From Scolanthus callimorphus (lineage: Eukaryota > Cnidaria > Anthozoa > Actiniaria > Edwardsiidae): 64,000 bases of DNA. Position numbers and translations under genes: made by a program. Under the pieces are notes generated by a model. The model made no database searches and was not told where the DNA came from. It was given only the letters and a program-made list of their open reading frames with translations. Below, piece by piece: positions 43,201 through 55,800 of this stretch. The stretch is taken from the NCBI GenBank assembly GCA_033964015.1, contig CM066921.1:26021355-26085354 (forward strand), written 5' to 3'. Each line of letters begins with the position of its first letter. Within the stretch, counting starts at the first letter, position 1.

Positions 43201-46200
43201 TAATAACAGAAAATTGAAATGGTTATTTTAGCCGACTGTATATTCAGGAATGGGTTTTGTGCAAAAGTGGATGTCAAGTAAGAAGAATGAAATCTACTTA
43301 ACGAGATGGAGAAAGAAATCAACGGCTTCACTATCAGTTATCGGTAAACACAAAAGTTTGAACTCGCTTTCTGTTATTATTTTTAGCTTCCAAGTTTCCT
43401 GTATTCCTAATACATTTTGACTTTAAATGTAGCTTTTACCTTTTGCTGCTATTTTGGCTCCCTCTAGTTTTCATTTTCTCCAGATAGACTCGAATTTATA
43501 ACTTAGAGTAACTTTTTGGCTCTGCTTTGCCTTTTGTAAACAGGTCATTTCTGATATTCAGGCCTTTATTTTCCTCTTGTCACAAGCTGGATTTGTTTTA
43601 CAAGAGACAAATACTGTGTCAAGTATTCTGTTTTGTGAATTTCGCTGAAAATCTTATTTTTGAATTTTATTTGAAGGAGATTCGAATTTTTGCCAGTCGT
43701 GAACTGCGAGGTCATTACGAGATTTCTGAGAGGTCATCATGCCGGGATTTACTGACCTTGTAACAGCCAATCAGAGCGCGCGTACTATCGTTGCCATATA
43801 ATAAGGAGCCGTTTTACACGGTTGAAAGCCATATTACAATGTTATAGCAAACCATGGAGTTATTACTAGCAAACCGATTTTGCGCGCGCAGGTTTTTACT
43901 GCACCTTATGACACATTCTCAAACCCAGAGCTCCCCGGCTCGTAACCTCTGGTGACAGCCACTGACGCATGCGCGAGATTTAATACAGAGCTGCCGAGAG
44001 AAAGACCTTTCAGCGCATGCTCCAACGTTCAAAATCAACCAATCAGGGACGGCCCTCAAATGGATGTCCCCAGACCTCCCCTGCGAGGTGACAAGCCTGG
44101 GAGCTCTGGGTACGAGAATGCTTATGACTCATCTTACCCATTGTGCTGCTTTGTCAGATAGTTTGCTATAGTGCCCTGTCAGTCCGTTGAAGCCATGCTT
44201 GAGGTGCCCCCATGAATCATTGTTACCTGAAGCCCAGACGGTAGTGGGATGTGAATCATTACTTAGAGCACTGGGGAGTAAACAAACAAAAACAAACAAC
44301 TTTTATATTTACCCCATCTTTAGAACAAATTACATTTAGAAGAAAAAAATATGTAGATCGGAGTATGGAGTTATTATGCGGGACGTGAGACGAAGCTGCA
44401 TAAATTAAAGCGATTTCTCACCTCAATGAACGTTTCGCTTTCACAAACTGGATTAAAGAAGAGAAGTCACCGTTTAGTAGGAGCTCTACGCTCCTTCGAA
44501 TTTAAGTTTTATCCAAAGTTATTGCACGATTGCCTACATCTAAAACACTTGCGGCAAAATAATGGAGTTTGAGCTTTATACGGAGAGTTTTCGACGAAAA
44601 CGTGTACCGAAATGCATAGTGTAAAGTTAGCTGCGAACATTTCTCGTAATATCGCTATCGCGGCGGAATTGCCTAGTACTGTTAGGGGATCAATTCGAGC
44701 CAGGTTTTTTTATGTCTTTTCCGCATAATAACTCCATGATCAGAGGCACTGGCTCCTACCATTGGTACCAGAGTCTCAAGATATTCACTCTCGTTTATTG
44801 ACACGTTGGGCAAAGACGATGCGATAGCTCATCGTATCAGTAAGCGAGAGAAGCTTGGAAACTCTGTCACCCAGGTTAACTGGCTCCCTGCCAGGCAGTA
44901 AACAATCAACTTTTACTACAATAGTTGTTCTGACAGCACTGCACCTGTACTCTTTCTGCAGGGCATCTGGTAGTCCAGTCCCTGAACTCTCCTTCGCGGC
45001 TCCGTTGTTTCCTGTGGTCGCCGAAAGGAGAGTCCAGAAACCTTTGGATGCGCATGCGCTAGATCTGACCAAGAACTTGGGTTTTTTCGTTAGTGCGCAT
45101 GATCCAAACACCGCTGTCGAAGATTGTTTGTTGAATTTTAGCGGTTACGGTCACAAGGGCGTCCTATCTTGATGGACAAAACTCATATAGCCAACAATCA
45201 ATTTCCGACAACGGTATTTGGATCATGCGCACTAACGAAAAAAACCAAGTTCTTGGTCAGATCTAGCGCATGCGCATCCAAAGGTTTCTGGACTCTCCTT
45301 TCGGCGACCACAGGAAACAACGGAGCCGCGAAGGAGAGTTCAGGGACTGGACTAGGCATCTGGGGAAGTGCACTTTTGCCCAAAAATCGCACTAAACCGC
45401 ACTTTCACACTTTCTTCGCACTTTTTAAGAAAATAACTAAAAATTGTGTGAAAAATTCCTTCTAAACACGGCAATTTCAAAGATTTGTAGGTCAATACCT
45501 AGTTTATTATGTTGATGCTGAAGTATTAAGCGCAAAAACCTTGAAAACTCCACCATTTTCTTCCGATACGATCGCCACCGAACGCAAAAAATACCAGGCG
45601 TTCCACAACAGACAGTTTGAGCATGAGTACAAGAAACCATCAATTAGGAGATCTGTAATGTGGAGTTTGCAGGTGTTGCGTGACATTTTGAATCTTGATC
45701 CTAACAAAACGAAAATACCATATTTGAAAAGAGCTTGCCGAAATTAGAAAAAGCCGAAAATTTGAGTTGATTTGGATAAATATTAGCAAAGTTATTGGCG
45801 CCCGAAGTAGGCTGTTTCTCTATACCTTTAATGTCTTGGTGGGCAACTGTTGCCCACCACAACATTAAACCTATAGGAAAACAACCAACTTCCGACGCTC
45901 ATAACTTCTGTGTTATTTGTCGAAATCACCTCAAATTTGAGGATTTCACACATTTCGGTGAGCTCTTTTCAAATATGGTGTTTTTATTTTGCTAGGATCA
46001 AAATTCAAAATGTCACGCAACACCTGCAAACTCCCCATTGGATGGAAGTAAAGCCAATAGCTGATCTTGTAAGAAATGGGTAAATACAAATGGCGCTCGT
46101 TTTTCGGTATTCATTGATTTTTCAAAGACCAAATCGGTGACCCCCATTTTTATTTGCTAAATAGGTCAAGTATATAGCGGAAAACAAAATACAGGAGAAC

Positions 46201-49200
46201 GAAAAACGTTGGATGTTAGAAGTTCGTTTATTTGTACTCAAAAGCCGTAAAAATCCTATGAAACTGCCGGAACCATTTACCGCAGATGGTGATGAGAAAA
46301 CAGACCGTTTATTATTGCAAGATATTGTTATGAACAACGCATGCAGTTAAATTAATGTTACAGGAGTTGATTGTCTGGAGAAATAGGCGCTCTTAGTGAT
46401 TTTGGGTGTTCGAGTATTAAATGACTGATCGCGCGCAAGTAAGCACGGTGAGCCCCTCTTTTTTCTTCATTTTTCCATTGTTCTTGACCTGAATATTGAT
46501 CATGCGAAGTTTAATAAGTTAGCTGTTACATCAATTTCAACGAAATTGCTTTAAAAATGACAAAACAAAAAGAAAATCAACAGAAATGACTCGTTATGAT
46601 CCCCAAGATGCGCAAACTACAAATTAAAGAAAAAAAATTACCGCACTTTTGACCGTTTCACCGCACTTTTTTCCGCACTTTTTTCTAAAAAAGCCCGCAC
46701 TTTTCCGCACTTTTTTGCCGTTTTTTACCGCACTTGCCCAGATGCCCTGTTTCTGGTTATAACTTGGTTCAGGAATATACATACCTTAATTCCTTGGCAA
46801 AGTACAACATATCGCTTGACAATCCTAAATACAAGAAACAGAACGTCATAATATTAAAAATAACTAACAAGCTGGTGTCCTCTTACTGCAGTATAGAAGT
46901 AATTGTTAAAATTGCAATGAGCTCATGGCCACTACACACTACCATCTACTGCTCTCCCAATTACACGCATGCTTAAAAAAATCCTGGAAGCAACAGTTAA
47001 GTGAAGTTTTTTGGTCGCCTTAAAACATTTTGGTCACCAGGTAATTTTTGTCAATTTGGATTGCCTGTGGTGATGTTATTTCTGTCACATTTTTGTCATT
47101 TGGGTTGCCTGTGGTGATGTTATTTCTGTCACAATTTTGTCATTTGGATTGCCTGTGGTAATGTTAATTCTGTCACATTTTTGTCATTTGGGTTGCCTGT
47201 GGTGATTTCTGTAACATTTTGGTCATTTAGGTTGTCTGTGGTGGTGTTATTTGTGTCCACATTGTCTGTTGTTTTACATCCTTTACTTTTAACGAGTGGG
47301 AACGGTAGCGCGTTGTTACTGATCCCATTTCTGTTCCCTAGCATGTTGCTAGCAAGCATCTCAATGGCTATTATCATTTTAGGTATTATATCATAGGAAG
47401 ACTATTTTTTCCCGCAATGAATTATTTTCAGTTTATGAACATAGAAAAAGAAATAATAATATGCCATGGTCGCCTAGACGCAACGAAGTTAAACATTTTA
47501 GTTGCCTTAGCCAAAAATCTAGTCGCGTTGGCAACCAGCTGGTCACAATTTCAAGCTCTGCCGATTACAACGACAGCAGCGTTCTAAATACAAATTGAGT
47601 GACATCCCTTTACCAGAGCCTACTCTGCAAGATAATGAGCTGGGGTTTGCACTGTGTACGAGAACAGACTGAGTGTTACACTTGTCAAGGGCCTGACACT
47701 ACGACCACATGGTCGCCAATGGCAACTAAATTTGGGGCTCGGCGACCAAAATTTTAGAGCTGGTCGCCAAATGGCACCCCATCTTTCTGAGTTCAGCTGA
47801 GATCCACGTTTATGTGGCGACTAAATATTTGCATTTTGGTGACTTAAATTTTCAATTAGTCGCCAATGGCACCCAGCGATAAAAGTTAGTCTTGGGCCCT
47901 GTTGTCTCACCTAAAGCTCTTGCTGTTAGCCTGTCAGCTACATCCTTCATTTTCTCCACCGAATTATGAATTGTAAATATCTGTTTTTTACTTGCATTAA
48001 AACTTGCTTGAACATCCATGGGGACAAGTTCCTGCAATTACATACAGTACAACTGTAAATATAACCTTGCAAACCCGAAGAGGGCTTCATGTGCCTTAAT
48101 TAAAGCCCCTATGTCCGATTGGTGTGACAATGTTATGATTGGTTTGTTGTGTTTATCTAATACGGTATGAAACTTTCAAAATAACACCATTAGTTTGTTG
48201 TTCTATGACTTCCTATCACATAAATCAGTTTTAGACCAAAGGATGGATCGAAATTCCACGAGATTTTAACGGATTGAGTTCACTACTTTTATCTTTACCT
48301 CATTAGCATAGGTTTTATGGGCTATGAAACTACTCTTTATGCCTATCGGTCACAGGGCCTTTAAACAAGTTAGAAGTTTCTTTTCCTTGGATACTGACAG
48401 ACAGGTGATGACGTTTTTACATTGCAAAATGTACAATATTAACATGGTAAAGGTTTATGTCAGATGGATGACAGTAATTTCCGGTTCAGTAATTGTTCAG
48501 ACTTACCCTAATTTTCCCAGAAAGTGGACTAGTAACAAACTCATCTGGATATGTCTTAAATTGATCCTTCATTTTTTGGCCAATATCCTGAAAACAAAAC
48601 CTTTTAGCTATAATTTAAGCAGAATATGGTCAATTTTAAGATAAATTCAACCCCGTTTGCAAGATCCAAAGTGGGGCATTTGACATGACAGGGCTTAGAA
48701 AAATATGTCCGCAACTTGTATATTACATGAAAAAATGTCAAAAGATATATATTATACCAGGGCTTGAAATTGTGCCCCATATAGGCATAAATAAGCCTAA
48801 AAAGTATCCTTTTACGCCTAACGTTTTTGACTTGGCGTAAAATAATGCATCGTGTTTTCAGTTTCTACAGTGTTCTCCTAGTGGATTTATGCCTAGATTA
48901 TTTTTGATGAATTACACCTTTAATGTTGGTACAAGGCACAAAATTAGGACTTTGATTATTTTTAATTTCAAGCCCTGTATACTGAACACTTAAAACCTTA
49001 AATGCATTTTTCTCGAAAGTATGAATTTCTATCTATAAGGATGCTCTTGGTGAGGCTCATATCTTTTAGCATAACTCAGAACTTACCGATCCTTTAATAG
49101 TAAAAAACAGCACCACAACTTTGTCATTACATAACACAGGATGTCTGGCTACTAAAGTGAGGAACCGTCTCAAGGATCTTCTTCTTGCCTCAATAAATTC

Positions 49201-52200
49201 TTTGCTAGCTGTGTAAAAAAATCAGACAGGTTTTAAAAAATGTACAGCAAAAAAGATGCAATTACTTACTGTGGATAATACTGGCAAAATGTTTTTCCGT
49301 TCCATAAGAAAAGCTGGAATGTGTGTGTTGCAAGAGCCTGATTGCATAATTCCTCTTACATTTTCCACACAATGGGCAATTCCAGAAAATAAAGGTACCC
49401 CCCTCCCCCCCCCCCCCCCCCCCCAGGGGCGACATTTGGAAATTCCGATGGGATGGGGGGGTTTAAGAGCTCGGAATTCTGATTGCAAGGGGGGGTTTTC
49501 GAAGCTGGATTTAACTGTAAACCATTTTGGAAATTCTGGAAATTCAAAAACTAGTGCCGCCCGTGGGAAGGGTACCTTTATTTTCTGGAATTGCCCAATT
49601 TGCAATTTTTTACAACATAGTGTCAGAGGCCTTGTAATGTGCATTAAACTTGGCAGAATAATTCCCTACCTCCCATTAATTTCTTTGGTGGCAACTTGGG
49701 AACCATTCGGTACGGAAACCTTGATAATAACAAGTCATGGAAGGCAACAAAGTCATTATATCTTCTGTTCACTGTTACGTTGTGCCTCTAAAAGAAAAAT
49801 ACTGAAATTGTAATACTTGTGATATAAAACATAATTTATTGCACTCACTGAATACAGTAGACTGTCAGAACAAGATTGCCAGAGCTCTGGTGGCTACATG
49901 TACTTTGTGTTTTATCGCCAGCTATTTGTTGCCAAATGTGAGACACAAAAATCTTTGAACCACAGAACTTTGTTAAATGCAGCCTGAAGCTCACCTTGTG
50001 AAAATATAAATAAAAACTGGAATCCTTAAATTGTAGTTCCTCTTAAAAACCTCCCAGCTCTCTGTGCCTGTGTTAGAATGCTTGGAGAGGAAACTAACTT
50101 AGTTTTGAAATTACTATTTGCATGTCAGCTACTTTTTTAAGTACGGTAGCACCTACTTTAATACATTCTGACGGCTCTGAAGTTCATCACCTGCATGTAT
50201 CAAAGAGGCGAGGGGGAAGGGGTGAGGGTGGGGGGTGAGGGGAAGGTTGCTTTCGCTTTTTCAGCAGATTTACCCCCACATTTACTATATTATTTGCTGA
50301 TAGGAATTTGCAATTTTTGGTCCCAGCATTTCAAAACATGACTTACACTACTTGAGACATGGTATTCATTGTGTTTTAGCAACAGCCCCTTTTTCTCAGC
50401 CAACAGTTCCACTTCAACATTATCCAGTTCCATCAGTTCATCATAGCAGTAACCCAGAATGTTTGGGTTTTGTTCTCGTCGCACATGGACACTGAACTTT
50501 TTGAGATCAGAGAGATCACCCAGAGAAGGACGGGGAAGCTCTGTGAAATAAAAGAATCAGGCATGTGTCATTTTGAAAAATATTATTAGGAAACTTTTCT
50601 AGTATAAAGGGAAGTTATATGTAGAAGTCTTCACCTGTGAAAGCTGATACCACTTACTGGACAGATTTCACTGAACCGTGGTGCACGTTGAAAAAAAATT
50701 TTTAAATGTCTACGATTCTGCTCCCTCCTTGCTCATGTTTTTGTCTGCATTCCTTTCACCATGGGCCGGCATGCTTTTCTAAAACCTTTCTGAAAGACTT
50801 GAAAACTGGCCCAGGTCTCTTACTGTGCGACTACGTCAACCGGGCCATTTTGTAAGAAGTTAGCCAATCAGAAAGCAAGTACAGAACAAAGGATCTTGAC
50901 TTTCTTCAGATCTCAGACATCGAAATATTCGCTTTTCTCTACAAATTGTGACCAAAAATCACTTTAAAACACTTAATTACTCATCGCCAAATGTAGTTCA
51001 CGTATTTAATTTCCTTAAAATGGTTTGAATGTCTGAATGACAAACTTTTTACGGGATGGCCCGGTTGACGTAGTCGCACAGTAAATATTTGAACTATTAG
51101 TTTTTGACTTTAACTCAGTTGTGACCATTATTTTCAAGCCTGTGGAGAAAGGAATGCAGACAAAAACATGAGCCTGAGCAGGCAGAATCGTAGACGTTTT
51201 TCTCAACTTTTTTTTCATAGCACTTGCAAGGAGACATGTCTCCATGCTCAAACATTGCATACTGATGACATATTTTGCCTCAGATCTGGTCAAAAGAATT
51301 AATTTACATGGCCATTTAAACTTGTTTGAAATACTTTGTGAGCTAAAAAATTAATCTGGGTCAAAACAAAACAAGGTCATCAGATGGATTGTTTGGCCAG
51401 AGCGCATAGACACCTCTTTGTGGTTCTCTCTTGTTAGTGCAAGGAAAGAAAAATAGTTTTGTAATAGAAATATTGGGTGGAAGCTGACTTAAACATGTCT
51501 GAAGATAACATATTATTGTGTGATACCAGACCTGTATCTATAAATGACTCTAGCGCCTTTTCAGAGACTGGTTTGCCTTGCTGTGCTAAGGCCGTCAGGG
51601 CAAGTGCCTTGTACAGCCCATCTCTAGTGACATAACCATCCAGCTTGGGATCCACAGCTTCCCAAATCTAGAAATGAAGTATTTTACATGAATAAGGGAT
51701 GAAATTTGTTTCATTTTTCCGGGAGTTTTTCAGGACTTTGTGCAAAAGTCCAGGAGTTTCAAGGACTTTCCAGGTTTTCTAGGAGGCATGCGAACCCTGA
51801 TTAATCTTTCTCATCTCAGCACTTAGGGCTGGTTTACACAGGAACAAGCTCAGGACTCAAGATCAACACCATTGTGAATCATAGCAATGCAAGCAAAAGA
51901 GCAAGCTTAAAATCAACATTGATATTTGCTTGTGCTTGCATTTACCACTGAATCTAATGGTTATTCAAGTTAAAAAAGGCAGTTCTATGAATAAATAAAT
52001 AAAGTAGACTTCAAAGTGTTGAGATTTCTAATCCAGAACACTGTTTTGTGGCACTTTGAGAATGAAATAAACTGAACTGTAGGAACTTGAAACGTTTCAA
52101 CCACATTCTGCTGTCCCACTGAGCTGTTTGCAAAACAACTCAGTATGGAATCAATTTGAAAACGATTTCCGCAGACAATATGAACTACTAATTGAATGGA

Positions 52201-52735
52201 AAACGACACTATTATACAATCATTCCTGCAGTTCATTAAGCCACTCATTAATAAACCGATCGATTCGATAAAGTACCCAGAAACGTCAAGTGTCTGGAAC
52301 GCCAAACCACGATCTATTCATTCGCCTGCGCAAATAAATTCACGTGTAGATCTAGCTACTATTATTTATGAAGATTAAACATTCTATTAACAGATGACTC
52401 AACTATTTCAAACATTTACATGTTTACTTAATGATCAAATCCATTGCGATCGATTGGATATTAAATTACTTTCGTACCAGAGTAAGTGTGGGTTTCGGCA
52501 AGCTTGATTTCACTAGGATCTTGATCAACACATCCTTCTCGACTCGGTTTTCTTCATTTGGACAAACTATCTTGTATATGTCCCGATAAAAGCTCGGGAC
52601 AGAGCCTAAAATAAAGCCAAGAAAAGTTCAATCATTACTCTTAAATCTGCAAATACTTCAAGTGGAAGAAATTTGATTGAAGAGCAAAATATGTAAGTTG
52701 AAGTTTACAAACTTACCGAACGTGAGACCCGCCAT
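40260..52735 (-). CDS. Sorting nexin 8, thirteen exons
   Basis: Exons 52735-52717, 52605-52478, 51667-51532, 50540-50347, 49787-49670, 49208-49087, 48587-48507, 48031-47911, 46824-46785, 44270-44138, 42592-42536, 42099-41803, 40364-40260; every junction is GT-AG and every phase matches. CDS 1551 nt, 516 aa plus stop (vertebrate SNX8 is somewhat shorter). Residues about 1-94 form the N-terminal EH-like helical region; about 107-215 the PX domain with RRYNDF (167-172), the phosphoinositide-binding motif, then RFPYRMVPKLPPKK; about 215-480 the coiled BAR region ending with ELCERHEKGVL and NRNFFSLHCLQMETQLVH; the Ser/Pro-rich tail is TLSPPGSPP. It binds PI3P-rich endosomal membrane and works in endosome-to-Golgi sorting. 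The 40-nt exon 46824-46785 sits 38 bp from a transposon end; the last intron is almost all satellite. Confidence 0.95.
40400..41690. repeat. 61-bp satellite filling the last SNX8 intron, about 21 copies
   Basis: Units read GGTAATTATTTATGCACACT, then GTTCTTTGTTTTGTCACAAT, then TCTAATTGTCCTCGTGCGTAT. Point variants and one or two short indels separate copies; the ends are less regular. It occupies most of the intron 41802-40365. Plus-strand ORFs through it are artefacts. Confidence 0.95.
43103..43154. mobile_element. 52-bp hairpin flanked by perfect 11-bp direct repeats
   Basis: TCCCTGTTAACGGCGGTCT is mirrored exactly by AGACCGCCGTTAACAGGGA around a 14-bp loop. AGATCTACACT stands on both sides (43092-43102, 43155-43165). 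It lies in an SNX8 intron. Confidence 0.8.
43914..44120. mobile_element. CATTCTCGAACC MITE copy in an SNX8 intron
   Basis: 207 bp, with CATTCTCAAACCCAGAGCTC and GAGCTCTGGGTACGAGAATG ends. Flanks CTTATGACA and CTTATGACT (8 of 9). Its right end is 17 bp from the SNX8 exon end at 44138, just inside the donor side of the intron. Confidence 0.9.
44961..46747. mobile_element. DNA element with CCGCACTTTT subterminal repeats
   Basis: GGGCATCTGG...AAGTGC at the left and GCACTTGCCCAGATGCCC at the right are inverted ends. The left TIR is split by the foldback at 44971-45354. Near both ends are clusters of CCGCACTTTT (45390-45425; 46643-46735), like transposase-binding subterminal arrays. No transposase recognised. 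The right end is 37 bp from the 40-nt SNX8 exon. Confidence 0.7.
44971..45354. mobile_element. Long-arm foldback element inserted in another element's TIR
   Basis: TAGTCCAGTCCCTGAACTC at the left is mirrored by GAGTTCAGGGACTGGACTA at the right; arms of about 155 bp are nearly identical, enclosing about 75 bp of unmatched sequence. GGCATCTGG on both sides (44962-44970, 45355-45363) is a 9-bp duplication of the outer element's terminus. Confidence 0.9.
47040..47260. repeat. 44-bp tandem repeat
   Basis: TTGCCTGTGGTGATGTTATT recurs at 47061, 47105, 47149 and 47193, spacing 44 bp, with a shorter unit after. It lies in an SNX8 intron. A minus-strand Asn/Thr-rich frame through it is a by-product. 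Confidence 0.9.
47686..47902. mobile_element. Degenerate foldback with TGGTCGCCAAATGGCA words
   Basis: AGGGCCTGACACTA and, inverted, TTAGTCTTGGGCCCT bound repeated GTCGCCAATGGCA words in both orientations. It ends 9 bp inside the intron from the SNX8 exon end at 47911. Fragments of the same words lie at 47465-47545. Confidence 0.5.
50690..51220. mobile_element. Large inverted repeat in an SNX8 intron
   Basis: GTCTACGATTCTGC and TTTTTGTCTGCATTCCTTTC at the left, and ACTGTGCGACTACGTCAACC further in, all recur inverted at 51140-51215 and 51045-51085. A foldback of about 530 bp with no ORF. Confidence 0.75.
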
Positions 52736-52828
52736 TTTGAATCCACGAGCTCCGACTCACTGCGCATGTCCCAAGTCAAGTAGTCACGTGCTCATAATAG
52801 AAAACCACGCCCCTTTGTCAATTTCAAA
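52736..52828. promoter_or_regulatory. Shared SNX8-DECR2 bidirectional promoter
   Basis: 93 bp separate the two start codons, which face apart. Both ATGs sit in the same context, CAAAATGGCGG, a YY1-type site, one per strand. Between them are TGCGCATG (NRF1-like half), CACGTG (E-box) and CCACGCCCC (Sp/KLF-type box). No TATA box. CpG-containing, as for housekeeping promoters. Site names are by pattern only. Confidence 0.75.
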
Positions 52829-55800
52829 ATGGCGGACGAAGTGGAGGAACAATGTTTAGCAAGTTATGATTATTTTTTCCGCCCAGATCTGTTAAAAGGC
52901 CAAGTCGCGTTTATCACTGGCGGAGGCTCTGGTATTGGATTTACTATCGCTGAAGTTCTAATGAGGTATTAGTTTGTTATTTGAAATTTAGCCCATATGT
53001 TTTGATAAGATTTGGAACCGCGCTCTTGTTTGGTGTGTGTTGTCACTTCTTGACACCGAAAGGAAACTATCCGTGCAAGGTTACTCCAGCTCCAGCAGCT
53101 CGGGTAGTTTCCGAAAGTGTTTGGATTTTCTATTATTGATGGAGATAATTCAAAAGTTCCCCAAAAACTATGGTTAATGAGCGAGAGATGGTGTTTACCC
53201 AGTAATGAAAAAATATAAAATCACATTGAAATTTCGCGCCTGGCAGAGAGGGCACCAAATCAGAAAATAGCGCAAGGCTACGTGAAATATTTGAACATTT
53301 CAACAACGAATAAGCATATGTTTTATTCCTCTAAGCTGTGTATCTACATGGGATGCCTAGCCTAGCCCTTAGGGAGGGGGGTGGGGGGGGGGGGGATCCC
53401 CTATTTTTTTTTTTTTGGGGGGGGGGGGGGGTCCTCATCAGAAAGTTTCGAATTTAACCATAAAAGGTACTAAATATCAAGTGTGATACCATTAAGAAGG
53501 CACTTAAATATCAAGTGTGATTTGCTAGAACGGACCTCTAATAGGTACCTATCCGGAAATAAATGGTTCTAAAGTATCTCGCACCCCCAAACTCAGCCAC
53601 AAGCTACCTGATCATTATTGTTGCCAAATATATATTTTAAAGCCATTGTCCTATAATCTGTTTTCATGGAAAATGCATATTCTTATTTAATCGAATGTAG
53701 CCCTGAAAATGTTAAGATTAAGAAAAGGTTTAATATTAACATGGTAATTCCAAAAATTAAAATGTATTGTAAAAAGCAAACTGAGCCAAAATATTTAATT
53801 TCGTATTTAACCTTTGTGTGAACCACTGCCATGTCTGATACCGTCGGTTGCATCTACCCATCTACACGCTCGACAAAAACATGTTCTGTCGGCACGTGAA
53901 ACTTCGAAGTTTTGACAGTTAAACTTCAAAGTTTGCCCGCCCAAGCGTGAAGCTTTGGTGATGCTTGTGAGTGGAAAAAGGTAAAAATTTCAGTTGATTT
54001 ATTTCTTTCTGACCAGAAAACTGTGAAGTTACCAGAATATTAGCTTTTTTCAATGTTTGTGATTGAAACGAAAGTGCGGACTTGAATATTGTGCTAAAAC
54101 GTTCAAGTTTGGCCGTCAAAACATCCAAGTTTCACTGTCAAAACTTTGAAGTTTCGCGTGCCGACAGAACATGTTTTTGATGTGTGTGTAGATGGGTATA
54201 GCTGCAACCGACGGTATTGAATCCTTCATGGATTGCGGGACAAACAAACAGTGGCCAAATAAATCACCAAATAACTACATCTTGAATTTGTCAAATTTTC
54301 ACTCAATTCTACATAAAGGTACATATAGACAGAAGCCTGAGTTCACATAGTTATGCATCTAGTTATGTAACTAAGGATTTGTTTTTTTTTATGTTTCTTA
54401 ACATGTTCATTGTCAATCTTAGACATGGGTGTGCAACAGTTATTGCAAGCAGAAAACTTAACAAAGTCAGGAAGGTTAGTTGTATTTTTTGAGCTTTTTT
54501 TTTTTACTTGTTCCTAAAGACGTGGTGTGATTCCAGGACATGCAAGCCCCCAGGGGAGTACTCCAGTCTTCACTGAAAATCAAAGCTCATGCACTAAGTT
54601 GTTTACAAAAACAAAAATAATAATATAGATTAGATACAAAAATCCATCCACATAGCTCAAGGGATTTGGACATTCTGGAGGGGACTGCCATTAAAAATCC
54701 ATACCCATGCAGAAGGGATTTTGAAATCTAGAGGGATGGCCTTTTATTTTCCACACAATTAATGTTTTCACTACTCTACACTTGGATACTGTACACTTTT
54801 TTATTTGTTACAATAAAACATGTCACCAAGATGCAATAAATAAATTGCAATATTATTATTTCCAGGCTGCTCAAAAGTTGGAAAAATGTACAGGACAAAA
54901 GTGTCTTCCCATAGAAATGGATGTCAGAAAGGTAAAACAAAGAGGCTGGGACTATTTTTTTACTAAACGGGTATACCAACCCAACCAGTGGCATAGCAAG
55001 TTAGTTGGGGGGAAGGGATGGAGAAAACAGCCCTCTTTGCTGCTAATAATTACCCCATTTAGAAATTTAGAAATCCTGCCACATGTTTACTGTATTTTAG
55101 TGACTCAGAAGACTGACTCAGACTGAATGTCCACAATGGAATATAATCAATAATGGTTCTAATGTGAAATATTATCTTAGCATTAAAAATATTTTTGTAT
55201 GTTTATGTTGCATTGTTGTGTTGAGGTATCGCTTGGGAGATTTTTCCCCATACATTTACTGTATTTGCTGGAGGAAATTTTGAAAATTTTCGTCCCATGT
55301 TTTCACTACCCCCCCCCCCCCAACCAAAATTCCTGGCTACGTCCCTGGAATTACTAGGAACTCCACTTCGCTGAAGGTAGCAATCTCTACTGCCTCCCCT
55401 CCCCCACTTCTCAGCATGATTTCATGTTTTTTTGTAAACTCAGCCCCCACTTTGCCAATCCCATACAGTGTTTCTAAACCATCCCACTTTAAAATCTGTG
55501 TTCCCACCCATGATGTTTTCATTGGTTTCCAGGTAAAGGAAATCCAAGCTGCTATTGACTTGGCCTTGGAAACATTCAAGAAAATTGACATACTTGTTAA
55601 CAGTAAGTATTATAAGAATTGTTTGTTTGTTGTTGTTGTTGAAATTCAGCCAATTTGTAACTTAGAGAATATGTATGTTGCAGGCCTCCTGAGTTGCCAC
55701 AAACATGAGTTCTCATTCTCTAATTTTATTGAATTTGTTCTTTATTTTTAGATGCTGCTGGAAACTTTCTTTGTCCAGCCGAGAAATTAAGTTACAATGG

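Noticed and set aside
42900..43763. Possible additional SNX8 exons in plus or minus ORFs
   Set aside because: The SNX8 chain is already continuous in phase across this intron, and the ORFs have no PX/BAR similarity.
47129..47377. Asn/Thr-rich repeat protein ORF
   Set aside because: Direct translation of a 44-bp tandem repeat inside an SNX8 intron; no codon-level conservation pattern visible.
49222..49813. ORFs of 140 and 185 codons spanning a C-run
   Set aside because: They lie across an SNX8 intron and antisense to an exon; composition is that of a MITE-like G/C-tract repeat.
55005..55345. A complete CAGGCCCGTAGCCAGG-type MITE in DECR2 intron 3
   Set aside because: Only one end (near 55328) is convincing; the supposed partner near 55010 matches poorly.
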